This document shows positions 15,762 to 22,895 of a stretch of 64,000 nt of DNA, piece by piece. Within the stretch, counting starts at the first letter, position 1. Every line of letters starts with the position of its first letter. The notes beneath the pieces are model-generated. The model did not search any database. It saw only the letters and a list, made by a program, of their open reading frames with translations, and had not been told where the DNA came from. Where the stretch lies: the NCBI GenBank assembly GCA_034411135.1, contig DAOUMN010000056.1, forward strand, positions 1 through 64,000, given 5' to 3'. The position numbers and the translations under genes were made by a program. Source of the DNA: Bellilinea sp034411135 (GTDB lineage: Bacteria; Chloroflexota; Anaerolineae; Anaerolineales; Anaerolineaceae).

Positions 15762-16013
15762 TCAAGCACCTCCCTCTAGATAATTTTTGATCAACTCCTG
15801 CACCTCGCCCGGTTCGGCGTGGCGGTGAGTGGCAAGTTTGGAATAGAGTTTGGTTCCATTCACGATCACCTCGAAACAGCCGCCATCGGATGGCAGCAGG
15901 GTAATGGCGCGGATACGGGTTTCATACGTTTTCAGCAGGCTGACCATCAAACTGATGGCACGCTCGGTATAGTGTCAGACCGCGCAGTATTCGATTGTGA
16001 TCTCAAGCTGCAT
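15762..16013 (-). CDS. SelW/Rdx-family selenoprotein (in-frame UGA read as Sec)
   Basis: From the ATG at 16013 (GGAG site 6 bases upstream) the frame reads through a TGA at 15975-15977 (codon 13) to a normal stop, giving 83 residues. The N terminus is M-Q-L-E-I-T-I-E-Y-C-A-V-U-H-Y-T-E-R-A: the thioredoxin-like CxxC/CxxU redox motif of the Rdx (SelW/SelT/SelH) family falls exactly on C10-A-V-U13, so UGA occupies the second cysteine position. The rest (T-L-L-P-S-D-G-G-C-F-E-V, then E-P-G-E-V-Q-E-L-I-K) is typical of the family and shows no decay. A SECIS-like hairpin follows the UGA. Rdx proteins are thiol oxidoreductases. Without readthrough only a fragment lacking the redox motif could be made from an internal TTG. 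The selA, selB, selC and selD genes are not in this window. Confidence 0.88.
15943..15977 (-). promoter_or_regulatory. Candidate bacterial SECIS element
   Basis: Starting 15 bases after the UGA (15975-15977), the mRNA can form a 7-bp hairpin (GCCATCA, loop GUU, UGAUGGU; 15943-15959 on the minus strand). A 2x2 internal loop and a further G-C/C-G pair extend it below. A G is in the apical loop about 22 bases past the UGA, in the range known for bacterial SECIS elements recognised by SelB. Confidence 0.7.
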
Positions 16014-16112
16014 GGTTTGCTCCGTTCTGGATTGGGTTGCTGAATTATAATTCATGTGGCTATAATCTTCATCTTAATTGGGATGTGAAATGCTGTTTTT
16101 TTGAAAGACATC

Positions 16113-16736
16113 ATGCCGCCAATACCATTGCGCAAACGAATTTTTGACCTGATTCTGACGCTGATTTTATTGTTGCCTGCTCTACCGCTGATGGCAGTAG
16201 TTGCGCTGGTCATTTATATTATGGAAGGTAAGCCGGTTTTATTTCACCAGCCGCGTCCCGGTTATGGCGGGAAAATTTTCACGCTGTACAAGTTCCGCAC
16301 TATGCGCAATACGGTCGACCGTCATGGCAAACCCTTGCCAGACAGCGCGCGTCTGACTCGCCTGGGACGTTTTCTTCGTTCCACCAGTTTGGACGAGCTA
16401 CCCGAATTATTCAATGTGCTGCGCGGTGAAATGAGTCTGGTCGGTCCGCGTCCGCTGCTGGTGGAGTACCTGCCACTATACAATGCCGAACAAGCACGCC
16501 GCCATCAGGTATTACCCGGCATCACCGGTTGGGCGCAGATCAATGGGCGGAATGCGTTGACCTGGGAAGAAAAATTTCGCCTGGACGTGTGGTACGTGGA
16601 TCACTGGTCATTGCGGTTGGACGCAAAGATACTTGCCCTGACCATTTGGAAGGTATTGAGCCGCGAGGGGATCAACGCGCCGGGACAGGACACGGCTGAA
16701 CCATTTGCGGGCAGTCGCCCCGACAACCGCAGCTAG
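16113..16736 (+). CDS. Undecaprenyl-phosphate sugar phosphotransferase (WcaJ/PglC type)
   Basis: The 207-residue membrane enzyme would transfer a sugar-1-phosphate from a nucleotide sugar to undecaprenyl phosphate, the first step of exopolysaccharide or glycan assembly. It has K-R-I-F-D, one N-terminal membrane hairpin (about 10-36), and the catalytic core motifs Y-K-F-R-T-M, S-L-D-E-L-P-E-L-F-N-V-L, G-E-M-S-L-V-G-P-R-P and G-I-T-G-W-A-Q-I-N-G-R-N, including the D-E pair. It is the short monotopic form. The start is the ATG at 16113 rather than a TTG at 16101; neither has a clear ribosome site. TATAAT at 16061-16066 may be its -10 box. Confidence 0.92.
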   Translation: MPPIPLRKRIFDLILTLILLLPALPLMAVVALVIYIMEGKPVLFHQPRPGYGGKIFTLYKFRTMRNTVDRHGKPLPDSARLTRLGRFLRSTSLDELPELFNVLRGEMSLVGPRPLLVEYLPLYNAEQARRHQVLPGITGWAQINGRNALTWEEKFRLDVWYVDHWSLRLDAKILALTIWKVLSREGINAPGQDTAEPFAGSRPDNRS

Positions 16737-16737
16737 A

Positions 16738-17778
16738 TCACGGTACACTAAGCGGGGCGATCCAGCCGTCCTGCAGTTCGGTAATTAGTTTTCCGACCAG
16801 GCGCAGCTTACCTTCCGTCAAGCGCTGCGGGTTGATATTGCTCAGTTTGATCGTGGGTTGTACCGCCTTGCCGGCTGCCCCGGACTGCCATTCCTGCCAC
16901 AGGTTTTCCAGGGCTGGCTGCGCATCTGTTTGAATCGAGGCAATCCAGCGCTCGGCGTATCCATCCGGAGGGGCGTAACCTGTCAGGACAGTCACATTCT
17001 GGGCAGCCAGGTAGTCCAGGAACTGTGTGTCGAGTGCTGCCGTATGGGGTAGATATAAGGTTTCGATGCGGTTTTGTTGGAGGGCATCGAAGGCAGACTT
17101 CCAGGCTTCAACTCCATCGCTCAGGCTGAGCGTTCCGGCTTGGGGGAAAAATACGATTGGGGCGTACACTGGTGCACAGCGACCGCAGAAATAGCGGCCA
17201 CCGTTGAGAAATGCATCCTGCAACTGGCTGACACGCGGATCATTTTGATCGAACAGAGCCGCCGAGCGGAAATCGGGGGCAACCAGTGTGGTAATGAAAC
17301 CGGCGACAAATGCCTGGTTAACGGATGCCGGGCGCACCACGCTCAAGTTGGCTGCCGGTTGGGTCTCTGGATCATCCAGCAGGATCACCCGTATTTGCGG
17401 GTAAGCAGCTGCCCAGCCCGCCGCGGCGGCATCCGGGGCGGCAAACACTGCCAGGCGCAGGTTTTCGGGATTGCTGTTCAGGGCTGACGGGTCTTTGATT
17501 TCGAATGTCAGCCCGGCGCTGGCAGATTTTTGCTCCAGCCAGGTTTGAAGCACTTGGACGGTTTGCGGTTCAACGCCAGCGGGCAACACCAGCCAGACTA
17601 CTCCCGGCAGAGCGGTTGGGGTTGAGGTTTCTGCTGGTTGCAGGTCGGTTGGCTGGGTGGATGGGTTGGGGCTGGGACTGGCGGTGGTTTGCGCCGATTG
17701 GTTGCAGGCACTCAACAGCGCGAAGATGAGCGCAAGGAGCAGTAATCGAGAGGGCAGTATAAGGCGGCGTTTCATCAT
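16738..17778 (-). CDS. Lipoprotein with degenerate BMP-like periplasmic-binding fold
   Basis: The 346-residue protein has a signal peptide with lipobox L-L-S-A-C (about 21-25), a Ser/Thr/Pro linker and a mature part of alternating strands and helices. Segments such as V-N-Q-A-F-V-A-G-F-I-T-T-L and F-L-N-G-G-R-Y-F-C-G-R-C recall BMP-type binding proteins, but the N-terminal ligand motif (D-K-S-F-N) is absent. It is probably a divergent solute-binding or sensor lipoprotein. A TACAAT box sits six bases before the ATG (17785-17790), pointing to a leaderless transcript. It converges on the sugar transferase gene with one base between them. Confidence 0.7.
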   Translation of the reverse strand: MMKRRLILPSRLLLLALIFALLSACNQSAQTTASPSPNPSTQPTDLQPAETSTPTALPGVVWLVLPAGVEPQTVQVLQTWLEQKSASAGLTFEIKDPSALNSNPENLRLAVFAAPDAAAAGWAAAYPQIRVILLDDPETQPAANLSVVRPASVNQAFVAGFITTLVAPDFRSAALFDQNDPRVSQLQDAFLNGGRYFCGRCAPVYAPIVFFPQAGTLSLSDGVEAWKSAFDALQQNRIETLYLPHTAALDTQFLDYLAAQNVTVLTGYAPPDGYAERWIASIQTDAQPALENLWQEWQSGAAGKAVQPTIKLSNINPQRLTEGKLRLVGKLITELQDGWIAPLSVP

Positions 17779-17829
17779 GGGCTAATTGTACCCGTAAATT
17801 CTTTTTACAGTCTGTATTATAATTGTCCT

Positions 17830-18300
17830 ATGATCGAAATTGCCATTCCCGGGTGGGGAGAGCTGAAGTTGAATCACTTGGTGTGCGATGTCAATGGCAC
17901 ACTGGCGTTGGACGGCAGATTGATCGATGGGGTGGCGCGGGCAATGACTGTCCTGCGCGACCGTTTGAACCTACACTTAATCACTGCCGACACCCACGGA
18001 CAACAGATTCACATCGACCGCCAGTTGAATCTCACCGCTCATCGTCTGCATCCTGGCGACCAGGCAATCCAAAAGGCGGAATTTGTCCGTGCGCTGGGTG
18101 CCGCCCAGGTGGTGGCAATTGGTCAGGGCGCAAATGATGCTTCTATGCTGGCGGAGGCTGCGTTGGGTATCTGCGTTTTTTCGCGCGAAGGGACCGCTAT
18201 GCCCACTCTGCTGGCGGCTGACCTGGTTGTGCCCGATATTCTCAGCGCACTGGAACTGCTGGAAAAACCACTACGCCTGATTGCGACGTTGCGTCAATGA
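17830..18300 (+). CDS. HAD-superfamily protein, soluble P-type-ATPase-like
   Basis: The 156-residue cytoplasmic protein has HAD motif I as D20-V-N22-G-T, a motif II Thr (I-T-A-D-T) and motif IV G-x-G-A-N-D at 98-103, as in the phosphorylation domain of P-type ATPases. The second motif I residue is Asn instead of the general-acid Asp of phosphatases, so strong phosphatase activity is doubtful. It overlaps the next gene (ATGA). TATAAT at 17818-17823 is six bases before the ATG with no ribosome site, so translation may be leaderless. Confidence 0.85.
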   Translation: MIEIAIPGWGELKLNHLVCDVNGTLALDGRLIDGVARAMTVLRDRLNLHLITADTHGQQIHIDRQLNLTAHRLHPGDQAIQKAEFVRALGAAQVVAIGQGANDASMLAEAALGICVFSREGTAMPTLLAADLVVPDILSALELLEKPLRLIATLRQ

Positions 18301-19493
18301 GCATACCTACCAGCGAACCCATTTTACCGGAAGACGAAACCCGGTTGCCACCTGCCCGCCGTCGGCGTGTTCGCCGTCAACTGCTGCCGCCAGCCGGTGA
18401 TGAGCGCTCGGCACTGCTGCATCAGCTTGCTCACCAGGTCACGCCAGGGTATGAATTTTTCCTGTTTGCCTTGCTCTCGGCAGTGGTTTTGAGTCTTGCC
18501 ATCCTGACCGATTCCCCTGCGTTGTACCTGTTGGCGATTCTGTTTGCACCGTTTTTAGGTCCGGTTCTGGGGCTTTCTCTGGCGGTGGTGGTTGGCTCCG
18601 GGCGTTTTTTTCTCAAAGCGCTGGGCAGCCTGTTAACCGCCAGTGGATTGATCTTTGGTATTACCTTGCTTACTGGCTGGCTGGTTAAGCTGATCCAGCC
18701 TGGGCTGATTCTTGACCAACCGCGCAATTTCATGGTCTTCACCGTGCCCAATTTCGTCGTCCTGGCGCTGGGTGCAGGTCTGGCGAACTTCATGCTGGTC
18801 CGCTCACCGCGCCAGAAACCCCTGGTTGCCAGCGTGGCAATCGCGTATGAATTGTTCATTCCGCTTGGCGTGGCCGGTTTTTTTCTAGGCTACGGCGTGT
18901 CAGCAACCTGGATGGATGGTCTGATTGTCTTCGTTGTCCACCTTGCCTGGGCGGCGTTGACCGGTGCGGTGGTGCTGTTTGTGATTGGCTTAAAACCCGC
19001 CAACTTGTTTGGCTATACCCTGGGTACCTCGCTGGTGCTGATCAGCACAATTGCGTTTGTCATCATCTCCGGACTATTGACCACCCGCCCGGTGGTGGTG
19101 GCAACCCAACCAACGGCAACAATAACAGTTCTGCCCAGCGGCACGCCGTCCCAGGTTATGCCCCCCTCGCAAACTGCCCAACCGCCAACCCCGTTTGCGA
19201 CTGCCACGTCAACCATTCGACCGACCTTTACCCCAACCCAAACGGTCACTCCAGAACCGACACCAATCTGGGCGCGGGTAAGCGCAAAAGATAGTGATGG
19301 CGCCTTTGTGCGCGAAGAACCCAACGGAACTGTGTTGACCTCCCTGTTCAACGGCAGCCTGGTGCAGGTCATTTCCGAGCCGGTGCGTGGGCAGGGCACC
19401 ACGCTGTGGGTCAAGGTGCGCACAGATACCGGTTTGGAAGGGTGGATGGTGCAGGCTCTGCTGGCGACTGCCACACCCGCTCCCAACTGGTAA
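18297..19493 (+). CDS. Polytopic membrane protein (DUF389-like) with C-terminal SH3-like domain
   Basis: The 398-residue protein has a charged N terminus (about 1-40), six or seven membrane helices (about 50-260) whose order of short loops and sequence L-L-A-I-L-F-A-P-F-L-G-P-V-L-G-L resembles DUF389 membrane proteins, then a Thr-Pro-rich linker and a bacterial SH3 domain (about 325-392) with V-R-E-E-P-N-G-T and L-E-G-W-M-V. The SH3 part would be outside the cell, where such domains bind wall peptides. It is coupled to the HAD gene by an ATGA overlap. Function unknown. Confidence 0.78.
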   Translation: MSIPTSEPILPEDETRLPPARRRRVRRQLLPPAGDERSALLHQLAHQVTPGYEFFLFALLSAVVLSLAILTDSPALYLLAILFAPFLGPVLGLSLAVVVGSGRFFLKALGSLLTASGLIFGITLLTGWLVKLIQPGLILDQPRNFMVFTVPNFVVLALGAGLANFMLVRSPRQKPLVASVAIAYELFIPLGVAGFFLGYGVSATWMDGLIVFVVHLAWAALTGAVVLFVIGLKPANLFGYTLGTSLVLISTIAFVIISGLLTTRPVVVATQPTATITVLPSGTPSQVMPPSQTAQPPTPFATATSTIRPTFTPTQTVTPEPTPIWARVSAKDSDGAFVREEPNGTVLTSLFNGSLVQVISEPVRGQGTTLWVKVRTDTGLEGWMVQALLATATPAPNW

Positions 19494-19567
19494 CAATTCA
19501 CCCAAAAAATTACGGAAGACTACGTTTTGTATAAGTCCGTTACAATCCACTTCAAGGAGCACAACGA

Positions 19568-21028
19568 ATGACGATTCATTTTGGCACGGATGGCTGGCGT
19601 GCGGTAATATCCGATACATTCACCTTTCACAACTTGCGCCTGGTTACCCAGGCGATTGCAGACGCGGTAGCTTCGGATGCCTGGCTGAACGGTAATGCCG
19701 ATGGCTTGAGTCCGCAACCGCGCGTTATGGTTGTCGGCTTCGACACCCGCTTTTTGTCAGACCGCTATGCTGCCGAGGCAGCCCGCGTTCTGGCAGCCAA
19801 CGGATTTACCGTTCACCTGGCGCAGGCGGACGCGCCAACCCCCGCCATTTCATACGCTGTTCGTCATCTCAACGCCATAGGCGGGATCATGATCACCGCC
19901 TCGCACAATGCGCCGCGCTATAACGGGGTCAAACTCAAGGCAGCCTTTGGCGGCTCGGCTTCACCGGAGCAGTGCAGGAAAGTCGAAGTCTATTTGAACG
20001 ACAACGAGGCTCAGGCGCGCGGTCCGAACCTGATGGACTACGAGCAGGCGCGCCAGATGAAACTGATCCAGCGTTTCAACCCGATACCGGCGTATGCCGA
20101 ACATCTGCGCGGGTTGATCGACTTTGACCTGATCGCAGAAAACCCACAGCGCATCGTGGTTGATTCCATGTATGGCTCCGGCAGGGGAGTTATTCGCTCG
20201 ATCCTGCAAGGCAGCGGCTGTGAGGTTTGTGAGGTTCGCGGGGAGATGAACCCCGGTTTTGGCGGCGTTCATCCCGAGCCGATTGGGCGTTATCTGGGCG
20301 CACTGGCGGGGGCAATCTCAACCGGTGCGGGCAGTTTCGGGCTGGCAACCGATGGGGATGCCGACCGGATTGGAGCAATGGATGAGCGCGGTAATTTCGT
20401 TGACCCGCATAAGATCATGGCGCTGGCACTGCGTTACCTGGTTCGTAAACGTGGTTGGAAGGGTTCGGTGGTGCGTACGGTTTCGACAACGCGGATGATT
20501 GACCGCCTGGCAAAAAAATTCGACCTTGGCTTGTACGAAACCCCGGTTGGCTTTAACCACATCGCAGATTATATGCTCAAGGAGGATGTGCTGATCGGCG
20601 GTGAAGAATCGGGCGGTATTTCATTTAAAGGTCATATCCCCGAAGGTGATGGGGTGATTATGGGTCTGTTGATTATCGAAATGGTGGCAGAAAGCGGTGG
20701 CAGCCTGGTCGAACTGGTAGATGATCTATTGGCGGAGGTTGGTCCGGCGTATTACGAGCGCACCGATCTGCGCCTGAAACACCCGGTTGCCAAAGAAAAA
20801 ATGACTGCCCGGCTGGTGGATGAAGCCCCGGCGCAGATTGGCGGGGAAAGCGTTCAAGAAATCAGTACTCGCGACGGGGTCAAATACATCTTGGCGGACG
20901 ATTCCTGGTTGTTAATTCGCCCGTCGGGCACCGAACCGGTCTTGCGGGTGTATGCCGAGGGCAGGTCGAACGAGATGGTCAAAGCCCTGTTGAAATATGG
21001 TGAGCAAGTTGCAGCGAGTGTATCCTGA
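19568..21028 (+). CDS. Phosphoglucomutase/phosphomannomutase family protein
   Basis: This 486-residue alpha-D-phosphohexomutase interconverts hexose 1- and 6-phosphates via a phosphoserine. All four site motifs are present: T-A-S-H-N with the phosphorylated S112, the Mg-binding D262-G-D-A-D266-R, the sugar-binding G-E-E-S-G-G, and the phosphate-binding R-P-S-G-T-E-P near the C terminus. Sugar preference (Glc or Man) cannot be assigned. It has a CAAGGAG site; TACAAT at 19541-19546 may be its -10 box. A strong terminator follows. Confidence 0.93.
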   Translation: MTIHFGTDGWRAVISDTFTFHNLRLVTQAIADAVASDAWLNGNADGLSPQPRVMVVGFDTRFLSDRYAAEAARVLAANGFTVHLAQADAPTPAISYAVRHLNAIGGIMITASHNAPRYNGVKLKAAFGGSASPEQCRKVEVYLNDNEAQARGPNLMDYEQARQMKLIQRFNPIPAYAEHLRGLIDFDLIAENPQRIVVDSMYGSGRGVIRSILQGSGCEVCEVRGEMNPGFGGVHPEPIGRYLGALAGAISTGAGSFGLATDGDADRIGAMDERGNFVDPHKIMALALRYLVRKRGWKGSVVRTVSTTRMIDRLAKKFDLGLYETPVGFNHIADYMLKEDVLIGGEESGGISFKGHIPEGDGVIMGLLIIEMVAESGGSLVELVDDLLAEVGPAYYERTDLRLKHPVAKEKMTARLVDEAPAQIGGESVQEISTRDGVKYILADDSWLLIRPSGTEPVLRVYAEGRSNEMVKALLKYGEQVAASVS

Positions 21029-21036
21029 AAACAGGT

Positions 21037-21072
21037 ACTCCCCGGTGAGAGGCAACCGGGGAGTGGTTTTTT
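21037..21072 (+). terminator. Terminator of the phosphohexomutase gene
   Basis: A 9-bp perfect stem (ACTCCCCGG at 21037-21045 with CCGGGGAGT at 21056-21064, 10-base loop) followed by GG and six T. Confidence 0.9.
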
Positions 21073-21142
21073 AACCATAAAGGGGTGCCCGATAGACCGG
21101 TTGTTAGCTAACAGCCGGGTCTGCCGGTGATTGTGGAGGTGG

Positions 21143-21781
21143 TTAACTGGAGGCTGAAAGACGCAACCGGCGGACGATCAAAACCACCAGGATCAACGCC
21201 AGGGCAACGCCAAACATGCCCGGCAGTCCAACCTCATCCATGAATCCGGTATCCGGCAGTGCCGTGGAGGTAGGCACGGTCGTTCCAGCAGCTACAGTGC
21301 CAGCCACAGTAGGAGAACCCTGGGCAACCGCCGTCAGGAAGGCAGCAACGGTAGCAGTGCGGGCAGCCGAATCACCCTCTGCGAGAACAGCACTGGTGCC
21401 AGTTGGCTGCGGAGTGCTGGTGGCAATAACGACCACGGCCGTGGGGGTCCAGGTGGGCGGCATGATAGCTTTTTCGGTCAGGCGCTGGATTTCCTGCGCA
21501 GCAATATTGGTCGACTGCTGCGCAATGGCAGTGTTTTGAGCATTGATCTGAGCGGCTTGATTAGTATAACCATTGGTGGCGCGATTGCGATTGAGAAAAA
21601 CAAAGATGATCACTGCCACCACGGCGAGGACAAACAAACCAGCGATCACACCGACCACAATCCAGAAGGTTTTATTGCTTTTCTGACCACCTTCTTCATC
21701 GGGCAGCGGTTCTTCCTGATAGTCTTCCTTGAATTCATCGAATTGGTTGTCGTCCAAGTTGCTGTTGTTGTCTATGTTCAT
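21143..21781 (-). CDS. Membrane protein with C-terminal LPDTG sorting signal
   Basis: The 212-residue protein has a very acidic N terminus (about 1-36), a membrane helix (about 40-64), a Gln/Ala/Asn-rich then Thr-Pro region, and at the C terminus LPDTG (175-179), about 22 hydrophobic residues and a basic R-R-L-R tail. That tail is the classical signal for a sortase. Having both an N-terminal anchor and a sorting signal is unusual. A GAGGAG site precedes the ATG; the upstream gene ends 18 bases before it, so it is probably the last gene of the operon that starts at 29395. No sortase gene is in the window. Confidence 0.78.
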   Translation of the reverse strand: MNIDNNSNLDDNQFDEFKEDYQEEPLPDEEGGQKSNKTFWIVVGVIAGLFVLAVVAVIIFVFLNRNRATNGYTNQAAQINAQNTAIAQQSTNIAAQEIQRLTEKAIMPPTWTPTAVVVIATSTPQPTGTSAVLAEGDSAARTATVAAFLTAVAQGSPTVAGTVAAGTTVPTSTALPDTGFMDEVGLPGMFGVALALILVVLIVRRLRLSASS

Positions 21782-21799
21782 GGGTGCCTCTCCTCTGAG

Positions 21800-22849
21800 T
21801 TATTCTAGCACATCCAGGTTTGTAAGCGGTAACGAAATCACCTGGTTATTTTCCAGTCGTATATCCGCCACCTGAGCGCGCAATCCGCCAGGCAGACGGG
21901 TTTGCCCGGGGCGGATGGTCAGTAGTGTACCGACGGAACCGGCATGAGGTGCCGACAGAACCCGAACAGTGCGTCCGGGGGAGAATTCGATGGCATCGAC
22001 CGGCGGTGCACCGGTTGACGGCAGGCTGATGATGACTTCCGGACGTTCACCATATTCCGGATTCCAATTGGTGTTGATGGAAACATCCCGTTTTTCGTGT
22101 GTTTTCAACAATTGAAACGCTGCACGGTTGATCGGGATGTGCCCAAAACCTTCGGTGACCAGGATGGGGACGGGCGATTTCTGCGCCGCGCTGATTATAC
22201 CGGCGGACAGGCTGCCAATGATCAAACCGCGCAGGGGCAGCTGTTCGGCAGCTTCGATGGTGTCAGCGGTCTCGATGTGCCCCCCAACCACGATCGAGCC
22301 GCGCAAATTCATATCCAGATTGGCGCGGGTCAATTCAACATCCGGCTGGTTGATGGGCAGGATGAGCGAACCAAAGCTGATTTGCCCGTTGCCCCACACC
22401 CCCTGGATCAACGCACCGTGGGTCTCGACGATCACTCCACGTTCGGGCAACACTTCACTGACCACTCCATTAAAACCCGCCTTTAATTCCAGGTGTTCAC
22501 CCGGTTTTTCCAGCAAAATTTGACCGCGCTGGATGGCAACGACCTGGCAGTTGACTGGGGCACGGATAACTTTGGGCAGAATGCCACCCGTTTGAGCGAG
22601 GATATCACCTTTTTCAACCCGCTCGCCGACCTTTCGTTCGATCAGGCGGTGTGCCTGTTCCACCCGCCGCAGCCCAAGTATGCGGCGCACATCCACCAGA
22701 ACATGACTGCCGGGCAAATCGGCTTCCGCCACGACGAAGGAGGCGCTGACTTCCTGACCAACACGGGCGAGGATTCTCCCTTTTCCGGGCAGCATACGCG
22801 CCCGGCGTATGTGAGCCAGGGGAAGAATGTGGGTTACGGTGGCAATCAT
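21800..22849 (-). CDS. Uncharacterised protein with barrel-sandwich and KOW-like segments
   Basis: The 349-residue protein has no signal peptide or membrane helix. A central stretch (about 70-150) reads V-G-E-R-V-E-K-G-D-I-L-A-Q followed by I-R-A-P-V-N-C-Q-V-V, the pattern of barrel-sandwich (biotinyl/lipoyl-like) folds, but there is no lysine motif for lipoylation. Near the C terminus V-R-V-L-S-A-P-H-A-G-S-V-G-T-L resembles a KOW motif. It lies 46 bases downstream of the MutL-like gene in the same operon, with three membrane proteins and the zinc-ribbon protein. Function not known; it may be a soluble partner of that system. Confidence 0.75.
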   Translation of the reverse strand: MIATVTHILPLAHIRRARMLPGKGRILARVGQEVSASFVVAEADLPGSHVLVDVRRILGLRRVEQAHRLIERKVGERVEKGDILAQTGGILPKVIRAPVNCQVVAIQRGQILLEKPGEHLELKAGFNGVVSEVLPERGVIVETHGALIQGVWGNGQISFGSLILPINQPDVELTRANLDMNLRGSIVVGGHIETADTIEAAEQLPLRGLIIGSLSAGIISAAQKSPVPILVTEGFGHIPINRAAFQLLKTHEKRDVSINTNWNPEYGERPEVIISLPSTGAPPVDAIEFSPGRTVRVLSAPHAGSVGTLLTIRPGQTRLPGGLRAQVADIRLENNQVISLPLTNLDVLE

Positions 22850-22895
22850 ATCAACTCAATTCCTCGATCTTATCCGTGCAACATCTATACCAGGA

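Noticed and set aside
15762..15950. 62-codon protein starting at TTG 15950
   Set aside because: This would be the SelW-like protein without its redox motif and without a ribosome site; readthrough of the UGA as selenocysteine gives a complete family member.
15975..15977. Interpretation of the TGA as a pseudogene mutation
   Set aside because: The stop falls exactly at the redox-active position known to be Sec or Cys in the family, there are no other lesions, and a SECIS-like hairpin follows. A sequencing error remains possible.
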